Part shown: piece after piece, positions 7,304 through 16,044 of the stretch | Position numbering within the stretch: the first letter of the stretch is position 1 | How the letters are laid out: every line of letters starts with the position of its first letter | DNA from: Pseudomonas sp. | GTDB lineage: Bacteria; Pseudomonadota; Gammaproteobacteria; Pseudomonadales; Pseudomonadaceae | Assembly (NCBI RefSeq): GCF_030150285.1 | Contig: NZ_JASLGE010000008.1 | Location: 1-33,277 of the forward strand | Direction of reading: 5' to 3' | Length of the DNA: 33,277 nucleotides | Position numbers and translations under genes: made by a program | The notes under the pieces: generated by a model | Told to the model about the DNA's origin: nothing | What the model saw: only the letters and a program-made list of their open reading frames with translations | The model's database searches: none

Positions 7304-7891
7304 CTACACCCAGCCGCTGATTTGCATGGCCTTGTACACCGCCACGATTGCCAGCACGAAGAACGCCGTGGCGGCCAGTCGACGGATCAAGGTCAGGGGC
7401 AGTTTTTCCGCGGCAAAATTACCGGCAATCACCACCGGTACGTTGGCAATCAGCATGCCCACGGTGGTGCCGATAATCACCAGCCACAGGTCCGGGTATT
7501 GCGCGGCCAGCATCACGGTCGCGACTTGGGTCTTGTCGCCAATTTCTGCGATGAAAAACGTGATCAGGGTGGTGACGAAAGGGCCGTACTTACGCGCCGT
7601 GCTGGCCTCGTCGTCGTCCATTTTGTCGGGGACCAGGGTCCACAGCGCCGTGGCGGCGAAGCTGGCGGCGAGAATCCAGTGCAGCACCGCATCTGAAAAG
7701 AAACTGCCGAACCAGGCCCCGACAGCGCCCGCGGCCGCATGGTTGGCCAGTGTGGCGACCACGATGCCGGCGATAATGGGCCAGGGTTTGCGAAAGCGTG
7801 CAGCGAGAATGAGTGCGAGCAGTTGCGTCTTGTCGCCGATTTCGGCCAAGGCAACGATTGCGGTAGGAACGAGGAAAGAATCGAGCATCAT
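7304..7891 (-). CDS. TMEM165/GDT1 (UPF0016) family manganese exporter
   Basis: A 195-residue inner-membrane protein with about six hydrophobic segments arranged as two homologous halves. Each half carries the family signature E-x-G-D-K-T: EIGDKT at residues 17-22 and again at 116-121. The acidic residues form the cation pathway. Bacterial members export Mn2+. The acidic linker DKMDDDEAS (about 89-97) separates the halves. The ATG ATG start (7891/7888) has only a weak ribosome site, consistent with control of translation or elongation by the upstream manganese riboswitch, which strongly supports the Mn2+ substrate. Confidence 0.92.
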   Translation of the reverse strand: MMLDSFLVPTAIVALAEIGDKTQLLALILAARFRKPWPIIAGIVVATLANHAAAGAVGAWFGSFFSDAVLHWILAASFAATALWTLVPDKMDDDEASTARKYGPFVTTLITFFIAEIGDKTQVATVMLAAQYPDLWLVIIGTTVGMLIANVPVVIAGNFAAEKLPLTLIRRLAATAFFVLAIVAVYKAMQISGWV

Positions 7892-7921
7892 CAGGTGGTT
7901 TCCAGGGGCGGGTCGACACGG

Positions 7922-8095
7922 CTATGACACGTACAGCCTTCCCGCCCCGGGTAAGGTGTGCGTGTCATAGGTCTTGTCAAACCCTGGTCCATCTGTGTGG
8001 ACACCTGGGTCGCATGCACCATGGCCTGTTGACCAAGTATGTTGACGCATGCCGGGCGAGCGTGGTGCTCGCGGGAGACTACTCCCCTAGGACGG
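7922..8095 (-). ncRNA. yybP-ykoY manganese riboswitch
   Basis: Read on the minus strand, the leader contains the conserved GGGGAGTAG (8079-8087), then GTCAACATAC (8037-8046), then GACAAGACC just before a long hairpin (7922-7970) whose arms CTATGACACG and CGTGTCATAG match perfectly. These are the hallmark blocks of the yybP-ykoY family, which senses Mn2+. It ends about 30 bases before the start of the TMEM165-type exporter, a classical target of this riboswitch. The terminal hairpin is the likely expression platform or helix closing the aptamer. Boundaries are approximate. Confidence 0.88.
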
Positions 8096-8149
8096 AGCGG
8101 ATTCTGCCTAGGCAAATCCGATCCGGCAAGCCCTAATGTTCAAATTGTT

Positions 8150-9148
8150 TTAACGACGTTTGGCGCTGTAGATCCGGAAACCCTGGCCCTGAGCCTTCAC
8201 CGTGCAGTGGCCAAATTGCGCTTCGATCAAGGGTTGATAACGCAGGAAGCTATTGGCCACAAGGCGAAGTTCGCCACCTGTTTTCAGATGTTTGATCGCT
8301 TTTTTCAGCAAGTTTTCGGTAGCGTGATAATCCGTATGCACGCCCACATGGAACGGCGGGTTGCTCAAAATCGAGTTCAAGCCCATCGGTGCCGCATCAA
8401 TGCCATCACCGGTAATCACTTCCGCTTCCAGGCCGTTGGCATCCAGGGTCAAACGACTGCTGGCGGTGGCGAACGCATCGACATCGAGCAAGGTGACGGT
8501 GTTATGCGGATAGCGACGCTTGACTGCCGCCCCCAAAACCCCTGCACCGCAGCCGAAATCCAGCACGTGGCCGCTGGGCAGTTTATCGAGGTGCTCCAGC
8601 AGCAGGGCACTGCCGCGATCCAGCCGGCCGTGGCTGAACACGCCCGGCAAGGTCACGACTTTCAGCGGACCTTCGGCCAGCGGCAGCTCGTAATGCTGGG
8701 CGAGGTCGGCCAATACCGGGGCCTGCGGGGCGTTTTCGATCGTCACTTGCCACAGTTGGCAATGCCGCGCGCTGTCGAGCTTGCGTGGCTTGCCCAAGGG
8801 CAGCAGCTGTTTGGAGGCCCCTTCAATGCCGCCCTTTTTTTCGCCGACCAGAAACACGTCGGCACCCGGCAGGCGCGCCGCTACGGCATTGAGCACGTAG
8901 TCGGCCAGCTCTTTGGACTTGGGCAAAAACACCACGGCGGTATCGAACGCGCGCTCAGGCACATCAACCCCGAAATGCACACGCCCTTCGAAGCGTGCGT
9001 CGAGTGCAGCCTGGTCGCCGGCATGCCAGCACCAGCCGTGAGCGTTAGGCAACTGGCCGAGTAAATCATCGGCCGGCAAACCGACTAACAGCAGCGAGCC
9101 TTGAAAGTATTCAGGCTGACGAAGCAGTACTTCACTGCGCGGATCCAT
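8150..9148 (-). CDS. rsmC: 16S rRNA (guanine(1207)-N(2))-methyltransferase
   Basis: A 332-residue SAM-dependent enzyme that methylates N2 of G1207 in 16S rRNA on the small subunit. It has the RsmC two-domain layout: a degenerate N-terminal methyltransferase-like domain (about 1-155) and a catalytic C-terminal domain with the SAM-binding DFGCGAG (197-203) and the amino-methylation motif NPPFH (263-267). The length is close to the E. coli protein. ATG 9148 is preceded by GAGGAG, which rules out a 44-residue upstream extension. It lies 31 bases downstream of the hydroxyacid dehydrogenase on the same strand and may share its transcript. Confidence 0.95.
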   Translation of the reverse strand: MDPRSEVLLRQPEYFQGSLLLVGLPADDLLGQLPNAHGWCWHAGDQAALDARFEGRVHFGVDVPERAFDTAVVFLPKSKELADYVLNAVAARLPGADVFLVGEKKGGIEGASKQLLPLGKPRKLDSARHCQLWQVTIENAPQAPVLADLAQHYELPLAEGPLKVVTLPGVFSHGRLDRGSALLLEHLDKLPSGHVLDFGCGAGVLGAAVKRRYPHNTVTLLDVDAFATASSRLTLDANGLEAEVITGDGIDAAPMGLNSILSNPPFHVGVHTDYHATENLLKKAIKHLKTGGELRLVANSFLRYQPLIEAQFGHCTVKAQGQGFRIYSAKRR

Positions 9149-9179
9149 ATTCTGCTCCTCAAAAAAGGGGCGCAGTCTA

Positions 9180-10145
9180 TCAACTGACAACCCGTAGCGC
9201 TGTACCGTTGAAGAAGGCTTCGGCGTTTTCACCGAGTTGATTGACGATGCGCTGCCGCGCTTCGCGGCTGCCCCACGCACTGTGCGGCGTGATGATCAGG
9301 CGCGGAATATCGGCGGCCAGCAACGGGTTGCCATCGCGGGGCGGTTCTACGCTCAGCACGTCGGTCGCGGCCCCGCCCAAATGGCCGCTGCGCAACGCGT
9401 CGGCCAGCGCCTGTTCGTCGATGATGCCGCCACGGGCCGTGTTCACCACAAACGCGCCCGGCTTGAGCAGGGCCAATTCGCGGGCACCGATCAGGTTGCG
9501 CGTGTGTTCGTTGAGGGGGCAGTGGAAGGTCAGCGCATCGACCTGCGGCAACAATTCGTCCAGCGCCAGGCGGTCGGCGCGGGGCGGGCGACCGGGGATT
9601 TGACCGATCAGCACGCGCATGCCGAAGGCTTCAGCCAGCCTGGCCACGGCACTGCCGAGTTCACCATGGCCAAACAGGCCCAAGGTTTTGCCTTCCAGTT
9701 CGATGATTGGATAGTCCAGCAGGCAGAACTGTTTGGCTTGCTGCCATTGGCCTTCGGTTACGGCTTTTTGGTAGTCGAGCAGGCGCGTGGCCAGGGCCAG
9801 CAGCAGGCTCAAGGTGTGCTGTGCCACCGAGGGGGTGCCGTAGCCCTGGCAGTTGGCGACGGTAATGCCCTGCGCGCGGGCGGCCTCAATGTCGACGTTG
9901 TTGGTGCCGGTGGCCGCCACCAGAATCAGCTTCAGCTCGGGGCACGCGGCGAGGGTTTCGGCGTTGAGCAGGACCTTGTTACTGATGACCACGCTGGCAC
10001 CTTGCATGCGCTCGACCACGTTGGCGGGTGTGGTGTCCGTGCACACGTGCAGTTCGCTAAAACGGCGACGCAGAGGCGCAAGGTCAAGGTCGCCCAAGTC
10101 CAGGGAAGAGGAGTCCAGAAACACGGCGCGGTGAGCATTAATCAT
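9180..10145 (-). CDS. D-isomer-specific 2-hydroxyacid dehydrogenase (glycerate dehydrogenase/hydroxypyruvate reductase type)
   Basis: A 321-residue NAD(P)-dependent cytosolic dehydrogenase. The Rossmann motif GHGELG is at residues 159-164. The catalytic set is visible as Arg238 in NTARGG, Glu267 in SVEPP and His288 in TPHSAWGS, the last with the Trp typical of this branch. It resembles hydroxypyruvate reductase/glycerate dehydrogenase (HprA type) more than phosphoglycerate dehydrogenase because no C-terminal ACT domain is present. ATG 10145 is preferred over the TTG codon just before it; AAGG lies about eight bases upstream. It is divergent from the LysE-type gene and upstream of rsmC. The natural substrate cannot be fixed from sequence. 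Confidence 0.85.
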   Translation of the reverse strand: MINAHRAVFLDSSSLDLGDLDLAPLRRRFSELHVCTDTTPANVVERMQGASVVISNKVLLNAETLAACPELKLILVAATGTNNVDIEAARAQGITVANCQGYGTPSVAQHTLSLLLALATRLLDYQKAVTEGQWQQAKQFCLLDYPIIELEGKTLGLFGHGELGSAVARLAEAFGMRVLIGQIPGRPPRADRLALDELLPQVDALTFHCPLNEHTRNLIGARELALLKPGAFVVNTARGGIIDEQALADALRSGHLGGAATDVLSVEPPRDGNPLLAADIPRLIITPHSAWGSREARQRIVNQLGENAEAFFNGTALRVVS

Positions 10146-10225
10146 CAACTGTACCTTTTGTGCTGTTGGGTGAAAGCGTAATGTGGCGAGCCTAACAGAA
10201 GAAACAATTTGTAATGGAGCCCTGC

Positions 10226-10855
10226 ATGTATTGGACAGAATTTTTAACCGTTGCCCTGATTCATCTGTTGGCTGTGGCCAGCCCTGGGCCGGATTTTGCC
10301 ATTGTGGTGCGTGAAAGCGTGACCCACGGTCGTCGTGCAGGCATGTTTACGGCTTTTGGGGTGGGCACGGCGATTTTCCTTCACGTCGGCTATTCGTTAT
10401 TGGGGATCGGCATCATCGTGTCGCAGTCGATTGTGCTGTTCAACGCGCTGAAATGGCTGGCGGCCGCGTACCTGTTGTACATCGGCATCAAGGCCTTGCG
10501 TGCCCGGCCCGTTGACCCGGCGGCGGCGGCGGCTCATTTGGTCGTGGGTGAGCGCACCGCGCGTGGGGCGTTCACGTCGGGGTTTGTGACCAATGGCCTG
10601 AACCCCAAGGCGACCTTGTTCTTTCTGTCGCTGTTTACTGTGGTGATCAACCCGCATACGCCGCTGTCGATCCAGGCCGGTTATGGCGTGTACCTCGCCG
10701 TGGCCACTGGCGCGTGGTTCTGCATGGTGGCCATGTTGTTTAGTCATCAGCGTGTGCGCACCGGTTTCGCCCGCATGGGCCATTGGTTCGACCGCACCAT
10801 GGGCGCGGTGCTGGTTGCGCTGGGCATCAAGCTCGCGTTTACCGAAATGCACTGA
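10226..10855 (+). CDS. LysE/RhtB family amino-acid exporter
   Basis: A 209-residue inner-membrane exporter of the LysE/RhtB superfamily, which expels amino acids or their analogues. The N-terminal block AVASPGPDFAIVVRES contains the family motif (SPGPxxxxV) at about residues 16-30. NGLNPKATLFF (about 126-136) is the second conserved block. Five to six hydrophobic helices are visible. The start is placed at ATG 10226, with GGAG six bases upstream, rather than ATG 10214. The substrate is unknown. It is divergent from the hydroxyacid dehydrogenase. Confidence 0.88.
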   Translation: MYWTEFLTVALIHLLAVASPGPDFAIVVRESVTHGRRAGMFTAFGVGTAIFLHVGYSLLGIGIIVSQSIVLFNALKWLAAAYLLYIGIKALRARPVDPAAAAAHLVVGERTARGAFTSGFVTNGLNPKATLFFLSLFTVVINPHTPLSIQAGYGVYLAVATGAWFCMVAMLFSHQRVRTGFARMGHWFDRTMGAVLVALGIKLAFTEMH

Positions 10856-10862
10856 TGGTCGC

Positions 10863-10898
10863 TTGCGCGCCCGTCACGCTGGTGTGATGTGCGCGCAA
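10863..10898. other. Long inverted repeat after the LysE-type gene
   Basis: TTGCGCGC (10863-10870) pairs with GCGCGCAA (10891-10898), with an inner TCAC/GTGA stem. No T-run follows, so this is at most a weak terminator; it could also affect the leader of the DUF1302 gene. Confidence 0.35.
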
Positions 10899-10965
10899 CC
10901 TTGTGAAAAACTGGATTTCCTTCATTCTTGCGGGCTTATCGCAGTGTGCCCACGGAGATGTATCG

Positions 10966-12732
10966 ATGTCCTCAGCCTTCCTGCCCTGGCGGCCTGCCAC
11001 GCTGGCACTGGCCGTTAGCCTTGCCTCGACGTTGGCAGGGCCTGCTTGGGGCCTGAGCTTTAACCTCGGCAATGTGGAAGGCCAGCTCGACTCCGAACTC
11101 TCGGTGGGGGCCAGTTGGTCCACGGCCAAGGCCGATAAGCGCTTGATCGGTGCCAACAATGGCGGCACCGGGCACTCCGAACTGTCGGATGACGGGCGTC
11201 TGAACTTCAGGCGCGGCGAGACCTTTTCGAAGATTTTCACCGGCACTCATGGCCTGGAACTGAAGTACGGCGACAGCGGTGCGTATGTGCGCGGTACGTA
11301 TTGGTACGACTTTGAACTGCAAGACGACAGCCGCCCTTTCAAGCCCATCAGTGACCGTGGCCGCCGTGCGTCGGCCCAGTCGTCCGGCGCGCAATGGCTG
11401 GACGCGTTCGTTTACCACAACTATGCGATTGCCGATCAGCCTGGCCTGGTGCGTTTGGGCAAGCAAGTGGTGAATTGGGGGGAGGGCACGTTTATCGGCG
11501 GGGGTATCAATGTAATCAACCCCACTGATCTGTCGGCCCTGCGCAGCCCGGGCGCGGAGTTCAAAGATGGGCGGGTGCCGGTCAACCTGTTTTATCTTTC
11601 GCAAAACCTGACGGATAACCTGTCTGCCGAAGCCTTTTACCAACTCGATTGGGAGCCGTCCGAGGCCGATAACTGCGGGACGTTCTTCTCGCAGTCCGAC
11701 GTGATCGCCGACGGCTGCAGCGGCAACTACCGCGTGATGAGCAAACGCTCGGCGCTGGATGTGGCAGACCTGGCGGCGCTGACCCGCATGGGCGTCGACG
11801 TGAACGGTGAGGGTGTGCGGGTGCGTCGTGGTGCCAACCGCGATGCGCGCAACAGCGGGCAATTCGGGCTGGCCCTGCACTACCGGTTTGAACCGCTGGA
11901 CACGGATTTCGGTCTCTACATCATGAATTACCACAGCCGTGACCCGATCCTCAGCGGCCGCGCCGCTTCGCCGTCGGTGTACAACGCGGCTGCCGGCGCG
12001 GGTGGGCTGGCATCGATGATGGTTGCAGGCAATGCCAGCTACTACGTCGAATACCCTGAAGACATTCGCCTGTACGGTGTGAGTTTCGCCACCACGCTGG
12101 CCACAGGCTCGGCCTGGAAAGGTGAACTGAGCTATCGCCCGAATGCGCCGGTGCAGCTCAACAACAACGACTTGCTGTACGCCAACGTCACCCTCTTGCC
12201 CGGCCTGGCGGCGGCATCGCCACTGAGCGTGACACCGGGTGCCGATTCCCCTGGTTACCGCCGTAAACCCATTACTCAGTTTCAGACGTCCCTGACCCAT
12301 GTGTTCGACAACGCAATGGGCGCGAACCGGCTGACGCTCACCGGGGAAGTGGGGGTGACCTACGTGGGTGAGCTGGAGGGGCATTCAACGCTACGTTATG
12401 GCCGTGATCCGGTGTTTGGCAGCGCGGGCAATGACGGCTTTACCACCGCCACGTCATGGGGCTATCGCGGGCGAGCGGTGTGGGAATTCAACCGCGTGTT
12501 ACCGGGGGTTAACCTCAAGCCCGTTGTGGCGTGGTCCCATGACGTCAGCGGCTATTCGCCAGGCCCGAATGCCAACTTCGAAGAAGGTCGTAAAGCCATC
12601 AGCCTGGGGCTGGACGGTGAGTTTCAAAGCACCTACATCGCCAGCCTGGCGTACACCAACTTCTTCGGTGGCCGTTACAACACACTCAGCGACCGCGATT
12701 TCGTGGCGCTGAGTGTGGGGGTGAAGTTTTGA
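10966..12732 (+). CDS. DUF1302 family outer-membrane protein
   Basis: A 588-residue predicted outer-membrane beta-barrel. It has an N-terminal signal peptide (hydrophobic stretch about 10-28, ending near AWG) and alternating aromatic/polar strands. It ends in FVALSVGVKF, with the terminal Phe typical of barrel proteins. Blocks such as LVRLGKQVVNWGE, INPTDLSALRSPG and YIMNYHSRDP are characteristic of DUF1302, often found with DUF1329 and transport genes for hydrophobic or aromatic substrates, but no DUF1329 partner is present here. ATG 10966 has GGAGA upstream. Its stop lies ten bases from the stop of the convergent MFS gene. It may be a substrate channel for the neighbouring catabolic genes. 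Confidence 0.85.
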   Translation: MSSAFLPWRPATLALAVSLASTLAGPAWGLSFNLGNVEGQLDSELSVGASWSTAKADKRLIGANNGGTGHSELSDDGRLNFRRGETFSKIFTGTHGLELKYGDSGAYVRGTYWYDFELQDDSRPFKPISDRGRRASAQSSGAQWLDAFVYHNYAIADQPGLVRLGKQVVNWGEGTFIGGGINVINPTDLSALRSPGAEFKDGRVPVNLFYLSQNLTDNLSAEAFYQLDWEPSEADNCGTFFSQSDVIADGCSGNYRVMSKRSALDVADLAALTRMGVDVNGEGVRVRRGANRDARNSGQFGLALHYRFEPLDTDFGLYIMNYHSRDPILSGRAASPSVYNAAAGAGGLASMMVAGNASYYVEYPEDIRLYGVSFATTLATGSAWKGELSYRPNAPVQLNNNDLLYANVTLLPGLAAASPLSVTPGADSPGYRRKPITQFQTSLTHVFDNAMGANRLTLTGEVGVTYVGELEGHSTLRYGRDPVFGSAGNDGFTTATSWGYRGRAVWEFNRVLPGVNLKPVVAWSHDVSGYSPGPNANFEEGRKAISLGLDGEFQSTYIASLAYTNFFGGRYNTLSDRDFVALSVGVKF

Positions 12733-12741
12733 CGGCGGGTA

Positions 12742-13953
12742 TCAGGTTGCTACAGCCACAGTAAGCGAGGCCTGTTCACGGCGGATGCTGGCCAGAGGAA
12801 TGATCACCAGCAGCAGGGTCAGCAGCACGGCAACGGCAATGCCCCAGGCGGCCAGCGTTAACCCGCCCAATGAGATCAGCCCACCCGAAATGGCCGGGCC
12901 CGCAGCCAGCCCCAGGCTCAGGAAGCTGCTGGCCGCGGCGACGATGCGGCCTTCACGGTCCATGGCGGCGGCCAGGGCGGTGAGGTAGCTCAGCGCGTAG
13001 AAGTAAGTCACGCAAATGGTCATCACACCAATGGTGTAGAGCGTTTTGGAGTGTTCGCCCAGCACATAGCTCAGGCTGGTGCCGCCGGTCAGCAGAATGG
13101 CCAGAATCACTGGCGTGCTGAGGCCGTAGCGCTTGCCGATCATCGCCGCCAGCAGCGGGCCGATCAGGCCTACGAATGACTGGAACGACAGCAGCACGCC
13201 CACTTCGTCGCCGCTGTAGCCGACCATGGTGCCGATGCGTTCAACGAAGGCCCAGCCCATGGTGTCGCGGGCCTGAAACACAAACATGGCGAGCATCATG
13301 CAGATGGCCGGCAAGGTCAGCAGCACATTGCCGCCGTGGCTTTTGTTGAGCTGCGCACTGGCCTGCAGGGCTTGCAGAGGCGCGCGCTGGGGCATGAACG
13401 GGATGGCCAGCAGCATGACGGTCATGGTGGCGGCCATCGCGTAATACAGGCCGGGCAAACCATAGGCGGCCATGACTTTGGCGTAGCCCAGCATCACCAC
13501 AATCATCAGCAGCACAGACAGCACGTTCATGTGCCCGGCAATGCGGTCAGGCTGCTTGGCGCTGGACACGCACGCATTGCCGCAGGCCAGGGCCAGCCCC
13601 GCGCCAACACCGGCTACGCAGCGCATGGCGGCCAGCGAGTAAAGGTCGGTCATGCTGGCGCTGATGAGGTTGGCCACAATGGCCAGTACGGTGCCGATCA
13701 GCGCCAGTGTGCGACGCGGCGCGCGGCCCATCAGGGGCGCAACCAGCAGCGACGCCAGCATGGTGAAAACGAATTCGGCCGACATCAAAATGCCGGCTTG
13801 GGCTTCATTCAAATGAAGGTCGTGAATGATTGCACTGATCAAAAAGGGCAGGGCCCACAGTCCGAGCAAGCCCACGCCGTAGGCGGAACCCGCAGAGCTG
13901 AACACCAGACTCCAGCTCTCGGGCAGGAAGTTACGCATTGTTTTTGTTTTCAT
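12742..13953 (-). CDS. MFS transporter
   Basis: A 403-residue inner-membrane transporter of the major facilitator superfamily with about twelve hydrophobic helices. The short basic loop GRAPRRTLALIG after helix 2 (about 76-87) corresponds to the MFS motif A. The central loop APLQALQASAQLNKSHGG (about 190-210) separates the two six-helix halves. The start is ATG 13953; the ribosome site is weak. It lies downstream of, and on the same strand as, the demethylase-like operon but beyond that operon's terminator. A sigma-54-like box 32 bases before its start suggests its own promoter. It probably carries the amine substrate or a product, by context only. Confidence 0.85.
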   Translation of the reverse strand: MKTKTMRNFLPESWSLVFSSAGSAYGVGLLGLWALPFLISAIIHDLHLNEAQAGILMSAEFVFTMLASLLVAPLMGRAPRRTLALIGTVLAIVANLISASMTDLYSLAAMRCVAGVGAGLALACGNACVSSAKQPDRIAGHMNVLSVLLMIVVMLGYAKVMAAYGLPGLYYAMAATMTVMLLAIPFMPQRAPLQALQASAQLNKSHGGNVLLTLPAICMMLAMFVFQARDTMGWAFVERIGTMVGYSGDEVGVLLSFQSFVGLIGPLLAAMIGKRYGLSTPVILAILLTGGTSLSYVLGEHSKTLYTIGVMTICVTYFYALSYLTALAAAMDREGRIVAAASSFLSLGLAAGPAISGGLISLGGLTLAAWGIAVAVLLTLLLVIIPLASIRREQASLTVAVAT

Positions 13954-13984
13954 GGGGTGATCTCTGAGGTGACGGACAGATCAG

Positions 13985-14000
13985 TGCTAAAAGCGCGCCA
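13985..14000 (-). promoter_or_regulatory. Candidate sigma-54 (-24/-12) promoter of the MFS gene
   Basis: On the minus strand the bases read TGGCGCGCTTTTAGCA. The invariant GG and GC are spaced exactly as in the RpoN consensus, with two departures elsewhere (A to G and T to A). It lies about 32 bases upstream of the MFS start. It overlaps the terminator stem at 13988-14012, so the match could be coincidental. Confidence 0.35.
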
Positions 14001-14012
14001 CGGGGGCGCGCT
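13988..14012 (-). terminator. Rho-independent terminator of the demethylase-like operon
   Basis: On the minus strand AGCGCGCC (14005-14012 on the plus side) pairs perfectly with GGCGCGCT (13992-13999), with a 5-base loop, followed by TTTTAG. It begins about 10 bases after the DUF3445 gene stop and separates it from the MFS gene. Confidence 0.75.
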
Positions 14013-14021
14013 CAAAGGCTG

Positions 14022-15059
14022 TTATTGCTGGCTTTCGTCAACGGGCGTGCCGTCGTCGTATTGCGACAGCCAGGTGACCATGGCATCGCGGTAGCGGGTG
14101 AAGCCCTTGTAGTCGACCAGTTCCTGATCGAGGTCACGGATAACCCGGTGCATGCGTTTGGCCCATTGCGGGGCAAACTCGGCCAGTTGCTTAAGGCTCA
14201 CCAGGTAGGTGCGTACCGGGAACAGCACCGCGTTGCTGCGGGGCAGCCGGTGCAGGGGTTGCAGTTCAACGCGCAGGTTGACCAGGTCACCGGCGTTTTC
14301 GGCGGTCACGATGGTGCGGTCCGGTGCCCAGTCTGGCAGGGTTTCTGCGGACGTCTCCAGGCGCGGGTTGACGGTAATCGACCAGTTGGTGCGGCGCACA
14401 GGGTGGCCCGGTTGCAGGCGCAGAAGGAATTTCAGGGCGCGCTGCAAAATGCCCATTTCGTGCAGCTTGGGCACCGGGCCGTGGAATTCCATAAAGCTCA
14501 TGCCCAGGTTGAAACGCAGCGAATAGTCCGCCCGTTGCGTGGCCATGCCGGCCCCCATGATCAGGGTTTCATCGCGCTCTTCCAGCAGAATGAATTCGCC
14601 TTGGGCCTGGCGCGTGATGTATTCCATCGGGTCCATCGGCAGTGTGCTGGTGTCACCGAACGTGAAGGTCTGATTGATCTGCAGGGGGCGGTTGATCCAG
14701 TGCCACTGGCTGCCGTTTTTCTCCAGTGTGAAGTGCTCAGGGAAGTCCCGCGAATAGGACTCCATCAGCAGTTCCAGCAGGTCCCATTGCGCTTCCATCA
14801 TGTGTGGCAGCGCGGCGTAGTGGATGCCGGGCTCGTTTTCCAGAGTCTGGGCGCGGTGATGGCATTCGGAGATGTAGTGCTCGTCGATATCGAATTGCGC
14901 GCGCAGGGCACCCGTGCCAAACGGCACATGTGGCTCGACGTTCATCGAATACATGTACTGGTCTTCGGGGTACGGGAAGGGCAGGCGTGTGATCGCTTCC
15001 CGGCTGTTGCTGTAGGTGTAGTCACCCGAATAGGTTTCAATTGGCTTGAAGGCAGTCAT
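14022..15059 (-). CDS. Heme-dependent oxidative N-demethylase family protein (DUF3445), catalytic subunit
   Basis: A 345-residue cytosolic protein of the DUF3445 family. Characterised relatives bind heme in a PAS-like fold and oxidatively remove methyl groups from secondary amines such as dimethylamine, releasing formaldehyde. Recognisable blocks include the N-terminal PFPYPEDQYMYSMNVEP, DFPEHFTLEKNG, INRPLQINQTF and RRTNWSITVNPRLET (about 235-249). The start ATG 15059 follows AGGAAG. It is the third gene of a minus-strand operon after a DmmA-like protein and a flavin/iron-sulfur reductase, the same partners as in dimethylamine monooxygenase, which supports the assignment. The actual amine substrate is not shown by the sequence, and I could not locate the heme ligand by eye. 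Confidence 0.82.
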   Translation of the reverse strand: MTAFKPIETYSGDYTYSNSREAITRLPFPYPEDQYMYSMNVEPHVPFGTGALRAQFDIDEHYISECHHRAQTLENEPGIHYAALPHMMEAQWDLLELLMESYSRDFPEHFTLEKNGSQWHWINRPLQINQTFTFGDTSTLPMDPMEYITRQAQGEFILLEERDETLIMGAGMATQRADYSLRFNLGMSFMEFHGPVPKLHEMGILQRALKFLLRLQPGHPVRRTNWSITVNPRLETSAETLPDWAPDRTIVTAENAGDLVNLRVELQPLHRLPRSNAVLFPVRTYLVSLKQLAEFAPQWAKRMHRVIRDLDQELVDYKGFTRYRDAMVTWLSQYDDGTPVDESQQ

Positions 15060-15075
15060 AACTTTACTTCCTATA

Positions 15076-16044
15076 TTAGAGGTCTACGACCAAACGGCTG
15101 CAGGTGGCGCGGGATACGCACGGCATGAATTTACGTTTGCTGAGTTTGTCTTCATCGCTGAGCCAGTCATCGCGGTGGTCCAGCTCGCCGTCGATCTCCA
15201 GCACTTCGGTTTCGCAATAACCGCACGCGCCGCCCCGGCACAGGTAAGGGACGCGATAGCCGGCCTCTTCGGCGGCTTCGAGCAGGGATTGGTCGGGCGG
15301 TACCTCAAGGGTGACGCCTTGGCGGGCCAGGGTGACAGTAAAGGGCTGGCCGTTGGAACCTTGCTCGACAAACCGCTCGAAGTGCACATGGCTGTCGGTC
15401 CAGCCCAGCGCCCGAGCACTGGCAAGGGTGTCGTCGATCATGCTGTCTGGCCCGCAGGCATAGACGTGGCTGCCCAATGGGCGGTCAGTGAGGATGGCGC
15501 GAATGTCCATGCGCGGCCCTTCGCCCTGTACGTACAACGTGACGCGGTCGCCGTACCGGGCTTGCAGTTCATGCCCCAGGGCGGTGTGGTCCGGGCCGCG
15601 CACGGCCAGGTGCAGTTCAAAGTCCGCCTGCTTAAGCAGCAGTTCCTCAAGCTGGGAGTACACCGGGGTAATGCCCACGCCACCGGCGATAAACACGTGC
15701 TGGCGGGCGTGCTTGGCCAACGGGAACAGGTTGCCTGGCTGCAGAATGTGCAGCTCGTCGCCCTCGTTCAGGTGGTCATGCAAATAGCGGGAGCCGCCAC
15801 GGCCTTCGGCGACCCGGCGCACGGCAATCTGGTAGGCGCTGGAGTCATACGGCGAATTCATCAGCGAATACGCATTGCGTTGAGTTTTCTCGCCACTGGG
15901 CACCAGCACCACCACATGGCTGCCCCCGGAGAACGCCGGCAGGTGTTTGCCCTGCGGGTCGACCAGGGTGAAGCGCTTGATTTCCGGGGTCAGGGTCTCG
16001 ATCCGAGCAACGCGTACGTTCAGGGTTCCGTGTTGGGTACTCAT
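15076..16044 (-). CDS. PDR/VanB-type oxidoreductase (FMN, [2Fe-2S]), reductase subunit
   Basis: A 322-residue electron-transfer protein of the phthalate dioxygenase reductase type. A flavin-binding RNAYSL lies at residues 56-61. The nucleotide-binding GGVGITP is at 121-127, and CGPDSM (197-202) closes the NAD domain. A plant-type [2Fe-2S] cluster is ligated by C269, C274, C277 and C309 (CRGGACGYC then C). It should pass electrons from NAD(P)H to the heme subunit encoded just downstream (16-base gap). Its ATG overlaps the stop of the upstream DmmA-like gene in an ATGA arrangement, so translation is coupled. Confidence 0.9.
   Translation of the reverse strand: MSTQHGTLNVRVARIETLTPEIKRFTLVDPQGKHLPAFSGGSHVVVLVPSGEKTQRNAYSLMNSPYDSSAYQIAVRRVAEGRGGSRYLHDHLNEGDELHILQPGNLFPLAKHARQHVFIAGGVGITPVYSQLEELLLKQADFELHLAVRGPDHTALGHELQARYGDRVTLYVQGEGPRMDIRAILTDRPLGSHVYACGPDSMIDDTLASARALGWTDSHVHFERFVEQGSNGQPFTVTLARQGVTLEVPPDQSLLEAAEEAGYRVPYLCRGGACGYCETEVLEIDGELDHRDDWLSDEDKLSKRKFMPCVSRATCSRLVVDL

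Noticed and set aside
10972..12384. 470-codon minus-strand frame across the DUF1302 gene
   Set aside because: Antisense shadow of a gene with signal peptide, ribosome site and barrel-type C-terminus.
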